From: CAYVMN01 sp964452575
Lineage (GTDB): Bacteria; Desulfobacterota; DSM-4660; Desulfatiglandales; Desulfatiglandaceae
Assembly: GCA_964452575.1 (NCBI GenBank)
Contig: CAYVMN010000251.1
Location: 1-5,441, forward strand
Length of the DNA: 5,441 nucleotides
Direction: 5' to 3'
Positions 1-5,441 of this stretch are shown piece after piece. Each line of letters starts with the position of its first letter. Position 1 is the first letter of the stretch. Made by a program: the position numbers and the translations under genes. Below the pieces are notes generated by a model. It was given only the letters and a program-made list of their open reading frames with translations. It made no database searches and was not told where the DNA came from.

Positions 1-12
1 TGATGCCGACCT

Positions 13-77
13 TTACGTCCTTTGGAAAAAAGACCCTCACGGTCCTCTGCCTTTCCTTTAAAACGCTTAAGTGTTAC
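13..77 (-). repeat. End of a MITE-like intergenic repeat (copy A), cut by the window edge
   Basis: The reverse complement of this stretch aligns without gaps to 2646-2710; I count 58 of 65 identical bases. Shared blocks include the terminal GTAACACTT, the core GAGGGTCTTTTTTCC and the inner AAAGGACGTAA. The terminus (GTTAC on the + strand) is at 73-77, so the body of this copy should extend leftward out of the window. The copy lies about 118 bases upstream of the serine hydrolase start, in non-coding DNA. No transposase is present, so if mobile it would have to be moved by an enzyme encoded elsewhere. The homology is seen directly; the mobile-element interpretation is inferred. Confidence 0.8.
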
Positions 78-195
78 AACGGATCAGGTTTTCGGTGGAC
101 CCGTGAATGGTTATACCCTGCCAAGAATCGAAGTCTTGTCTCTTACCACAGGTGGGTAGTGCTTTCAAAGAGGTTTTGATTTAAAGGAAGGGAAA

Positions 196-1323
196 TTGCA
201 GCCCCATGGAGCAGAGATAGTGGGTGTGGAAACCAACGATAAGATAGAATCACTGCTCAAACAGGGCGTCCATGAAGGGGTATATCCAGGAGCCGTCCTA
301 TTGGTGGCGCAAGGGGGAAAGATTGTCTTACTGGTGGCAGCCGGCCATCGATCATTGATACCCGAGGTCGCCCCCATGGAGCGGGAAACCATTTTTGACC
401 TGGCCTCCCTGACCAAACCCTTGGGAACCAGCCTTGCCATAATGAAGCTGGTTGAAGACGGGAGTATTTCGCTGGATCAGAGGCTTGATACCCTGCTAAC
501 CCACGATGTCCCTGAGGAAAAAAGGTCCATATCCCTAAAGATGCTCCTGAGCCACTCGGCCGGGTTCCCAGATTGGAGGCCCTTTTACATGGAGCTTGAC
601 CGGTTTCCAATGCAAGAAAGAAGGGGCCTTTTGAGAGGGCGTTTGCTGGAGATACCACTCGTCTTTCCGCCCGGCCGGGAGACGCTTTACAGTGACCTCG
701 GATTTATGATGCTCGAATGGATCATTGAAGAGACCGCAGGGGTACCGATGGACCTATTTCTTGATCGCTCTTTCTTCAAGCCATTATCTTTACAGAGGAC
801 ATTCATATGCAATACTCAAATTCAAGGAAGGTTTCGGGCTGATCAATTCGCGGCCACCGAGAAGTGCCCATGGCGAGGGAGGGTCATCCAAGGGACAGTC
901 CACGATGAGAATGCCTATGTACTGGGCGGCTATTCAGGACAGGCAGGACTCTTCGGGACGTGTGAGGAGGTCTATTGCCTGGCCGACCTGTTGATGAGGC
1001 ATTTCTATGGCCAGCAGGATGACTTCCTGAGGCCTGAAACCGTCAGGACGTTCTTTAGACCAGAGAGGTCTTCGAGGCATAGGACCTGGGCATTGGGCTG
1101 GGATACTCCATCCCTTGAAAATTCCAGTTCGGGGGGTTATTTTTCGCGTAACAGTGTTGGTCACCTGGGATTCACCGGGACCTCGATCTGGATGGACCTT
1201 GACAGGGACGTAATTGTCATCTTCCTCACGAATCGCGTCCACCCGGCGCGAACCAACGAAAAGATAAAGACCTTCAGGCCCATGCTCCACGATGCGATTA
1301 TGGGGGAACTAGGGCTAAGATAG
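196..1323 (+). CDS. Beta-lactamase-fold serine hydrolase (class C / EstB-like family)
   Basis: This 375-residue protein belongs to the beta-lactamase-related serine hydrolases, which include class C beta-lactamases, EstB-type esterases and D-aminopeptidase-like enzymes. Visible motifs are SLTK at 71-74 (nucleophile Ser71 and Lys74), YSD at 165-167 in the position of the usual YxN/YSN, and GHLGFTGT at 322-329 in the position of KTG/HxG. GTVHDENA (233-240) is a family landmark. It is followed by GQAGLFGT, where relatives that I recall usually have GHAGLF. There is no signal peptide, so the enzyme should be cytoplasmic; this argues against a role as a secreted beta-lactamase. The start is TTG at 196, preceded by a strong AAAGGAAGGG ribosome site at 183-192. 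A GTG at 220 is an alternative with a weaker site. The gene lies 53 bases ahead of the next + strand gene, probably in one operon. Substrate unknown. Confidence 0.93.
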   Translation: MQPHGAEIVGVETNDKIESLLKQGVHEGVYPGAVLLVAQGGKIVLLVAAGHRSLIPEVAPMERETIFDLASLTKPLGTSLAIMKLVEDGSISLDQRLDTLLTHDVPEEKRSISLKMLLSHSAGFPDWRPFYMELDRFPMQERRGLLRGRLLEIPLVFPPGRETLYSDLGFMMLEWIIEETAGVPMDLFLDRSFFKPLSLQRTFICNTQIQGRFRADQFAATEKCPWRGRVIQGTVHDENAYVLGGYSGQAGLFGTCEEVYCLADLLMRHFYGQQDDFLRPETVRTFFRPERSSRHRTWALGWDTPSLENSSSGGYFSRNSVGHLGFTGTSIWMDLDRDVIVIFLTNRVHPARTNEKIKTFRPMLHDAIMGELGLR

Positions 1324-1376
1324 TGGGCTGAAAGGACTAATTACAACTAACCACAGACTGAGAACGAGGGAGTTTT

Positions 1377-1910
1377 ATGGGAGAGATCAGAAGCACCCTG
1401 GACATCATAATGGAAAAGACAAAAGGTCTTACCATAACGGAGGGGGAAAAGGAGCAATTCCGAAGGACAGAGGTCGAAGGAAAGGTCCGAGGTTATGTTC
1501 AGAAGTTCCTGGACGGGGCCATGAATCTTGAGGATGTCAAGAGGGAAATTGCCTCCATTGACCCAATGGAGCACGACCTGGCAAGGGAGGCCCTGGTGAA
1601 GGAATGCCTGGACCGCGTGGAATTGGAAGGGGGAAACGATAGGTTATTCGATGCACTTGAAAATCTTACAGATGCCGACACCAGGCCCCTAAAGGAAATT
1701 GTGAGTCGATTTCTTAGGGAGATCGAGAAACAGAGAAAGGTCCGGGAGCAGGTAATGCGGAAGACTTTGGACAAGGCAGGTATTAGAGGCCCTGCCGTAA
1801 TCCCGAACATCCTGGCGGACCCTGAGTGGGCCCGGTACTTGTCAGAAAACAGGAGAGAATTAAGGCAAGAACTTAATTTGAAAAGAAAGGATTTGACCCA
1901 AGAGAGCTGA
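1377..1910 (+). CDS. Conserved hypothetical charged helical protein
   Basis: The product is 177 residues, rich in Glu, Lys, Arg and Leu, with no signal peptide or membrane segment, so a soluble cytoplasmic helical protein is expected. The N-terminus MGEIRSTLDIIMEKTKGLT resembles hypothetical proteins that I remember from Desulfobacterota; I cannot assign a function or a reliable family number. The region 40-150 alternates charged and hydrophobic residues in a way that suits helical bundles or coiled coil. The segment GIRGPAVIPNILADPEW (about 135-151) breaks the helical pattern and may be a conserved loop. The ATG at 1377 has a GAGGGAG ribosome site at 1366-1372. It follows the serine hydrolase by 53 bases and is probably co-transcribed. 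A long antisense frame covers the same DNA, but its Ser/Arg-rich product looks like a shadow. Confidence 0.85.
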   Translation: MGEIRSTLDIIMEKTKGLTITEGEKEQFRRTEVEGKVRGYVQKFLDGAMNLEDVKREIASIDPMEHDLAREALVKECLDRVELEGGNDRLFDALENLTDADTRPLKEIVSRFLREIEKQRKVREQVMRKTLDKAGIRGPAVIPNILADPEWARYLSENRRELRQELNLKRKDLTQES

Positions 1911-1930
1911 AAAGTCGGGGGATTTCGAAG

Positions 1931-1949
1931 GTCCCTCGGGGAGGGGGAC
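1931..1949. terminator. Short GC-rich hairpin in the convergent gap
   Basis: GTCCCTC (1931-1937) can pair with GGGGGAC (1943-1949), including one T-G wobble, around a five-base GGGGA loop. It sits about 20 bases past the stop of the hypothetical gene and just before the stop of the oppositely oriented metallo-hydrolase. That is where a shared terminator would be expected. Neither strand shows a T-tract after the stem, so it is not a standard intrinsic terminator; it could instead pause polymerase or protect 3' ends. Confidence 0.3.
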
Positions 1950-1955
1950 TGACGG

Positions 1956-2618
1956 TCAAATGTAGGCGAACCAATAGTTTTTGATGACCTCAAAATTGGA
2001 AACCACATTCTCATGTCCGGAAACAATAAGGCCGTGGCCTGTAAGGACATAATCCAGATCAAGCTGCGAAATCTTCTTTATACTCTCTTTGAGCTCCTGC
2101 CCATTACCCCCGGGTAGATCTGTTCTCCCGATCCCCTGGTTAAAGACCACATCGCCTGAGAAGAGGGCCTTCCTCTCGGGCCAGTATAGACAAATGGAGC
2201 CCGGTGAATGCCCAGGGGTATGTATGACCTCAAAATCCAGGCCCCCTATCTTCAGATCACCTTCCCGGAGCAAGAGATCAGGCTCAAGACCTGAAATGCC
2301 TAAGGCCTCCCAGTAGTGGGGGCCTGCACTCTTCATGAAATCCAGCTCAGCCTTGTGGAGGCCGATCAAGGTCGAGGTCCCCGCAAATATCCTTATGCCC
2401 TCTACGTGATCCGGATGACCGTGGGTTATGATAACGACATCGATATCCTGGGGCGAAAGAGAGAGCCTTGAAAGGCTATCTCTAACATGCCCGAAGAGGT
2501 GGTAGTGACCCGGATCCACGAGGATCCTCTTGTCACCGTCAATCAGGTAGGCATTACAGTTGTTTGCGGTCGGGTTGTTCCACAGGAAACCATAAAGACC
2601 ATCAATTATCTCCATCAT
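1956..2618 (-). CDS. MBL-fold metallo-hydrolase, glyoxalase II-like
   Basis: This 220-residue protein is a metallo-beta-lactamase-fold hydrolase of the glyoxalase II-like branch. The metal ligands are all visible: HGHPDH at 66-71 (His66, His68, Asp70, His71), His137 in HTPGHSPG, Asp156 in FSGDVVF, and His195 in LTGHG. The segment GIGRTDLPGGNGQEL (162-176) is typical of this group. The protein is single-domain and lacks the extra C-terminal helical domain of classical hydroxyacylglutathione hydrolases, so the true substrate is uncertain; thioesters or related small molecules are most likely. There is no signal peptide. The start codon is one of two tandem ATGs (2618 and 2615), just after a GGGAGAG ribosome site at 2622-2628. 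It converges on the hypothetical gene with a 45-base gap. Its upstream region is the inverted-repeat element. Confidence 0.95.
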   Translation of the reverse strand: MMEIIDGLYGFLWNNPTANNCNAYLIDGDKRILVDPGHYHLFGHVRDSLSRLSLSPQDIDVVIITHGHPDHVEGIRIFAGTSTLIGLHKAELDFMKSAGPHYWEALGISGLEPDLLLREGDLKIGGLDFEVIHTPGHSPGSICLYWPERKALFSGDVVFNQGIGRTDLPGGNGQELKESIKKISQLDLDYVLTGHGLIVSGHENVVSNFEVIKNYWFAYI

Positions 2619-2645
2619 TGTCTCTCCCGTTCATTTTGGTTTGCA

Positions 2646-2710
2646 GTAACACTTTAGCATTTTGAAAGAAAGACAGGGGACCGCGAGGGTCTTTTTTCCA
2701 AAGGACGTAA
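2646..2710 (+). repeat. Left arm of the inverted-repeat element (copy B)
   Basis: This arm runs from terminal GTAAC to GGACGTAA and matches the window-edge copy at 58 of 65 positions in opposite orientation. Its core contains GACC and GGTC around a five-base spacer, followed by six T residues (2691-2697 region), which resembles a miniature terminator reading inward. Confidence 0.75.
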
Positions 2711-2779
2711 CCCAAATTCTTCACAGCCTCTGGCACGCCCCCTTAGCTTTAAATACAGTTTCTGCCAGGCAGGGGAGAA

Positions 2780-2838
2780 GAAAAAAGACCCTCGCGGTCC
2801 TCTTACTCCTCAGCATTTTCAAAGCGCTAAAGTATTAC
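2780..2838 (-). repeat. Right arm of the inverted-repeat element (copy C)
   Basis: This arm is the reverse-complement partner of 2646-2698. The 21-base core (2780-2800) and the terminal GCTAAAGTATTAC (2826-2838) are conserved, while the stretch between them differs and is six bases longer. The left-arm inner segment AAAGGACGTAA is absent here, so the two arms are not simple copies over their whole length. Confidence 0.72.
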
Positions 2839-2840
2839 AG

Positions 2841-2869
2841 TTTACAAAAAGTCAGGGATTGGGGATACT
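2841..2869 (+). promoter_or_regulatory. Candidate sigma70-type promoter at the right edge of the repeat element
   Basis: A TTTACA box (2841-2846, five of six consensus bases) is followed after exactly 17 bases by GATACT (2864-2869, four of six). It starts two bases beyond the repeat terminus. Transcription would begin near 2876 and give a leader of about 89 bases for the small coiled-coil gene at 2965, including the stem-loop at 2885-2938. The match is seen; activity is inferred. Confidence 0.45.
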
Positions 2870-2884
2870 AGAGGTTACTGTAAA

Positions 2885-2938
2885 ATGTCAAGGGCCAAAA
2901 GACTGAAGGCCTCCCACGGCCTTGCTGGCATTTGACAT
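2885..2938 (+). promoter_or_regulatory. Nested stem-loop in the leader of the 2965 gene
   Basis: The outer stem pairs ATGTCAA (2885-2891) with TTGACAT (2932-2938), then GCC (2894-2896) with GGC (2927-2929), across a G-T and a G-A position. Inside it a perfect six-base hairpin, AAGGCC (2906-2911) with GGCCTT (2918-2923), has a TCCCAC loop. No T-tract follows, so it is not an intrinsic terminator. It lies between the candidate promoter and the start codon, where it could act as an RNA leader structure or protein-binding site. No known riboswitch class is recognised. Confidence 0.5.
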
Positions 2939-2964
2939 GGTGCGAGAAGATGTGAGTCACAAGA

Positions 2965-3270
2965 ATGGAAAAAGATGATCTGCCCATAGTTGAGAGATTG
3001 GCTCCCGGTTGTCCAGGGAGGGTCGAAATCCCCACAGAAAAGGAGAGGGAGGCCCTGGCAGCCATGAGGGCCCTAAAGGGGCGTATAAGGAAACTGAAGG
3101 AGTGCCTGGCCGAACTGGAGGGCCCCCGTCCCAATGAGGACACAGGAGACGCCAGGGAGATAATAGAGGAACTGGCACGTCTCAGGGAGGACTGGGATAG
3201 GTGGGAGAAAAAAAGACGACAGGCAGCCCGGGAGAGGATGATCCTCTTGGGGCACGAGGAAGAGGCCTAG
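2965..3270 (+). CDS. Small charged coiled-coil protein, function unknown
   Basis: The 101-residue product is highly charged and has no signal peptide or membrane segment. Residues 26-52 (EREALAAMRALKGRIRKLKE and the following CLAELEG) and 62-95 (dominated by Glu, Arg, Leu and Trp) look like two amphipathic helices separated by a short GPRPNEDTGD linker, which fits a helical hairpin or dimeric coiled coil. The N-terminal part contains APGCPGRVEIPTEKE. The ATG at 2965 is the only reasonable start, since an in-frame TGA lies at 2953; the ribosome site is weak (GTGAG at 2952-2956). It stands alone on its strand, behind the repeat element and structured leader, and ends 12 bases from the 3' end of the opposing protease gene. 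I do not recognise a family. Clean frame and composition support a real gene. Confidence 0.75.
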   Translation: MEKDDLPIVERLAPGCPGRVEIPTEKEREALAAMRALKGRIRKLKECLAELEGPRPNEDTGDAREIIEELARLREDWDRWEKKRRQAARERMILLGHEEEA

Positions 3271-3282
3271 TCTCCTCCCTCT

Positions 3283-4434
3283 CTAAGGTCTCTCTGCCAG
3301 CATAATATTTACGTCCAGTGAACGCTTATCCCTCAGGATGTGTAAAGACACGGTCTCCCCTACCTTCATCTTCGCCACCAAGTGGACCAGGTTTTTCATA
3401 TCAGAGACCTCATAGTCATCGATCCCGGTTATGATGTCTCCACCAAGCAGTAACCTCTGAGTTCCAAGAATTACCTCCTTGTACCCACCCCTCAGCTTGC
3501 CTTCATAGGCGGGGCTGCCCCTTACCACCTCGACCACCAACACACCTTCCTGGACACCAAGCCCCAGACCTTCTGAGAGTCCAGGGGTAATTGAGATACC
3601 GGAGATACCGAGCCATGGTCGAGCCACCCTGCCAGAGGAGATCAACTGGGTCGCCACTCCCTTGGCGACATTGATAGGTATGGCAAAGCCAATACCCTGG
3701 TATCCCCCTGAGAGGCTGTAAATGGCCGTGTTGATTCCTATTACCTCACCACTGGAATTGAGAAGCGGCCCCCCCGAGTTTCCAGGGTTTATGGCTGCAT
3801 CGGTCTGTATGAGATCGTCAATCTGATTGCCGTCTTCTGTCCTGATACCCCTCTTTAGGGCACTGACAATTCCTGTGGTGAGGGTATGGGAAAGACCGAA
3901 GGGGTTTCCAATGGCGATCGCCTTCTGTCCTACACGCACCTTGTCGGAGTCGCCCAGGGGGGCCACGACACTCACATATCTTGAAGGGATCTTGATTACC
4001 GCCAGATCCGAACTTTGATCCCTCCCGATGAGGGTGGCGGCGACCTTGCTGCCGTCGGCCATGGTAACCGTGATCTTCTGGGCCTTGGCTACCACATGAT
4101 TATTGGTGAGGATATATCCCTGTCTGTCTATGATAACGCCTGACCCCTGCCCCTGTCTGGGGATGACTTCCAGCCAGAAATTCATACTGAGGGTTGTCGT
4201 GGCGATGTTCACCACTGCCGGATGAACACGCTCAAAGACGTCCATTTGGATCTTTTCATCCGACGAGACTACGACAACCCTGGGCTCAGAACCACCCTTT
4301 GGGCGGTTAAAATCGAGGTATTCAGGCCTTCGGCTTGATTCAAAAAAGTTGTAAAGCTCCTCCCTTTCGGACCAAAGGAAGAGAAGAAGCAGAATAAGGG
4401 CAAACCATAAATATTTCTTTTTGTTGTATGCCAT
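3283..4434 (-). CDS. Membrane-anchored HtrA/DegS-type serine protease with one PDZ domain
   Basis: This S1C-family trypsin-like protease should act in the periplasm on misfolded or regulatory proteins. Numbering from the upstream TTG at 4446 (387 residues), the N-terminus has a Lys-rich start (9-11) and a hydrophobic segment at about 12-25 with no obvious cleavage site, so a signal anchor like that of DegS is likely. The catalytic triad is His117 (TNNHVV), Asp147 (SSDLAVIKI) and Ser224 (GNSGGPL). Oxyanion and core motifs such as QTDAAINPGNSGGP and GIGFAIPI are intact. A single PDZ domain follows at about 279-384, beginning RPWLGISG and containing GGDIITGIDDYEV. I chose the ATG at 4434 (383 residues) because GGGGA lies five bases ahead of it; the TTG at 4446 has no clear ribosome site. 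DegP-like proteases usually have two PDZ domains, so a DegS-like or single-PDZ HtrA label fits better. It diverges from the decayed methyltransferase. Confidence 0.95.
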   Translation of the reverse strand: MAYNKKKYLWFALILLLLFLWSEREELYNFFESSRRPEYLDFNRPKGGSEPRVVVVSSDEKIQMDVFERVHPAVVNIATTTLSMNFWLEVIPRQGQGSGVIIDRQGYILTNNHVVAKAQKITVTMADGSKVAATLIGRDQSSDLAVIKIPSRYVSVVAPLGDSDKVRVGQKAIAIGNPFGLSHTLTTGIVSALKRGIRTEDGNQIDDLIQTDAAINPGNSGGPLLNSSGEVIGINTAIYSLSGGYQGIGFAIPINVAKGVATQLISSGRVARPWLGISGISITPGLSEGLGLGVQEGVLVVEVVRGSPAYEGKLRGGYKEVILGTQRLLLGGDIITGIDDYEVSDMKNLVHLVAKMKVGETVSLHILRDKRSLDVNIMLAERP

Positions 4435-4518
4435 CAGTGTCCCCAAGGGCCTAGAAAGCCCGTCCCATTGCCATACGAACCCCGAATCTTATAAATGGTT
4501 AAACGTTACGTCTTTCTT

Positions 4519-4547
4519 AATATAGTCCTTGACCCAGACAATTTCAA
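4519..4547 (-). promoter_or_regulatory. Sigma70-like promoter for the HtrA-type protease gene
   Basis: On the - strand TTGAAA (4547-4542) and TATATT (4524-4519) are separated by exactly 17 bases; each box matches five of six consensus positions. The predicted start near 4512 leaves a leader of about 75 bases before the ATG at 4434. I see no sigmaE-type or heat-shock-type signature, so basal expression is the simplest reading. Confidence 0.5.
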
Positions 4548-4787
4548 ACCCTTTGCTCTATTATCCGGAACTAACCAGGTTCAAATTCCCAAAATTCACC
4601 GTCTATGCCCCTGGGAAAGGAAAGGCCTTGATCCGTTGGGCTTTGGCCTTAGGCATTGTGCCTACAGCCATTATTCGTTCCCCTAGGCTCTGTTTTACCT
4701 CATAGGCCTATGATTACACCAAAGACTTCTTCTTAAATGCCATATATGGGCCAAAAGAGTGAGGTCTGAAAGGGGAAGTAGAAATTT
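4548..4787. other. Gene-free stretch between protease promoter and methyltransferase remnant
   Basis: This AT-richer stretch shows no convincing gene. One open frame crosses it on the + strand (4495-4686, 63 codons), but it has no ribosome site, overlaps the likely protease promoter and has a product unlike any family I know. All three + strand frames carry stops between 4686 and 4787. Part of it may be the eroded 5' portion of the methyltransferase gene; I could not recognise any homologous segment. Confidence 0.4.
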
Positions 4788-5421
4788 ATGCATCTTTCAT
4801 TCTTGACAGTGGCTAACCACGACGATAAACTCCTCTGTATCTCTCGAATTATAAGGGAGATAGAGGTCCCTCTCCCTGACCATGTCCATGGACGGGAGGA
4901 CAATCACACTCGACCCGAAGCCCGCCTTTGGCACTGGCAGACATCCAGCCACTCAGCTCTGCCTTAGGATCATGTACCACATTGCAACTGATTCCACTGT
5001 CTTTAAAGGCCTCCCAGTCCAGGAAGCCCTTGATTTTGGTTGCGGAACAGGTCTCCCGGCCATTTCTGCCATCCGGATGGGTGCAAGAAAGGCAATCGGG
5101 GTAGAAATTGACGCGCAGTCGGCCAGGGCGGCCAGGAGGAACGTCAAATTAAACGGTCTTTCCCATAGAATAGATATCAGGGAAGGCTCCTGGGAGGTCG
5201 TGAAGGAGAAATACGAAGTCGTGCTTGCCAATCTCGTGGCTGCTGCTCTCCTGAGGACCGGCAGGCATATCCCTGGTTGGGTGAAAGGGGGAGGGAGGGC
5301 AATCGTCTAAGGGTTCGGGGAAAATCAGCTCGATGAAATGAGGGGGTTCTTTGCCAATCTAGGGTTTATAGTATCTCAGGAGTCCCACCGGGCGCATCTG
5401 GAAAAAGTAGGCCCTAAATAA
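4788..5421 (+). pseudogene. prmA: Decayed PrmA-like (ribosomal protein L11) methyltransferase
   Basis: The longest intact piece (4882-5310, 142 codons) is the catalytic domain of a PrmA-like SAM-dependent methyltransferase. It shows ITLDPKPAFGTGRHPATQ, then LDFGCGTGLPAISA (SAM-binding motif I), GVEIDAQSARAARRNVKLNG (the acidic motif after strand 2), and VLANLVA, matching the family ANI/ANL motif. Functional PrmA is near 290-300 residues with an N-terminal substrate-binding domain that is not found here. The TAA at 5308-5310 falls where PrmA usually has Ser of a Ser-Gly pair (AIV-stop-GFGENQ), so one change from TCA would explain it. The same frame continues with GFGENQLDEMRGFF and a plausible C-terminus to a TAA at 5419. 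Upstream, another frame from 4788 encodes KLLCISRIIREIEVPLPDHV, which would join the catalytic frame through one extra base near 4893-4896. No ribosome site precedes 4882. A sequencing or assembly error is possible, but two lesions plus a missing N-terminus favour decay. Confidence 0.68.
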
Positions 5422-5441
5422 CTGCATCAAGGGTTGGGGTA

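Larger units (their letters stand above)
2646..2838. mobile_element. 193-bp inverted-repeat, MITE-like element without coding capacity
   Basis: The two ends are inverted copies of each other. The left terminus GTAACACTTTAGCATTTTGAAA (2646-2667) matches the reverse complement of 2817-2838 at 19 of 22 positions, with differences at positions 5, 14 and 15. Further in, a 21-base core at 2678-2698 (containing GACCGCGAGGGTCTTTTTT) is exactly repeated in reverse complement at 2780-2800. The right arm carries six extra bases between terminus and core. The middle contains another small inverted pair, CTGGCA (2730-2735) and TGCCAG (2763-2768), so nearly the whole unit could fold into a long hairpin. 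The left arm has a second, 89% identical copy at 13-77. I see no clear flanking direct repeat and no transposase. A non-autonomous transposable element or large REP-like palindrome is the best reading. Confidence 0.75.

Noticed and set aside
78..195. Promoter for the serine hydrolase
   Set aside because: The best -10-like sequence, TATACC at 112-117, has only a poor -35 match (TTTTCG) at the right distance, so I do not call it; the promoter may lie in or left of the repeat.
257..658. 133-codon open frame on the - strand
   Set aside because: It is antisense to the serine hydrolase N-terminal half, whose motifs prove the + strand frame; the product has low-complexity Pro/Gly/Arg composition.
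1499..2062. 187-codon open frame on the - strand
   Set aside because: It lies antisense to the hypothetical gene and overlaps the end of the metallo-hydrolase; its Ser/Arg/Phe-rich product looks like a shadow, while the + strand gene has a good ribosome site and family-like N-terminus.
2646..2838. CRISPR-like repeats
   Set aside because: The repeated units are inverted rather than direct, differ in length and have no regular spacers; there are no cas genes.
2662..2871. 69-codon open frame spanning the repeat element
   Set aside because: It reads through both inverted arms and the promoter candidate, and has no ribosome site or family resemblance, so it is a by-product of the repeat.
4495..4686. 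63-codon open frame on the + strand
   Set aside because: It has no ribosome site, no recognisable family, overlaps the likely protease promoter on the other strand, and stands in AT-rich intergenic DNA.

Overview
The window reads as chromosomal sequence from a Gram-negative bacterium. My best guess is a sulfate-reducing or syntrophic member of the Desulfobacterota (former Deltaproteobacteria). That rests on the combination of a membrane-anchored HtrA protease, a PrmA-like methyltransferase and a short hypothetical protein beginning MGEIRSTLD, which resembles proteins I remember from that group. It is an inference, because no rRNA or other marker gene is present.

Layout. Positions 1-77 hold one end of an intergenic repeat that runs off the left edge. 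A probable two-gene + strand operon follows: a cytoplasmic beta-lactamase-fold serine hydrolase (196-1323) and a charged helical protein of unknown function (1377-1910). These converge on a - strand glyoxalase II-like metallo-hydrolase (1956-2618). The gap 2619-2964 is filled by a 193-bp inverted-repeat, MITE-like element (2646-2838), a candidate promoter directly against its right end, and a nested stem-loop (2885-2938). These precede a small coiled-coil protein (2965-3270). That gene converges, with a 12-bp gap, on a DegS/HtrA-type serine protease (3283-4434, - strand), which has a good sigma70-like promoter at 4519-4547. The right end (about 4788-5421, + strand) carries a decayed PrmA-like methyltransferase, with an in-frame TAA, an apparent one-base frameshift and no recognisable N-terminal domain.

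How the genes fit together. The window looks like a housekeeping or envelope neighbourhood rather than a defence island or prophage. The protease would handle periplasmic protein quality control. The serine hydrolase could be an esterase or a peptidase-like enzyme, and the metallo-hydrolase probably acts on thioesters or a related substrate. No single pathway joins them. The most unusual content is non-coding: the repeat family with a copy at the left edge and a full inverted pair at 2646-2838, and the structured leader beside the second copy. I did not find a convincing new defence or biosynthetic system.
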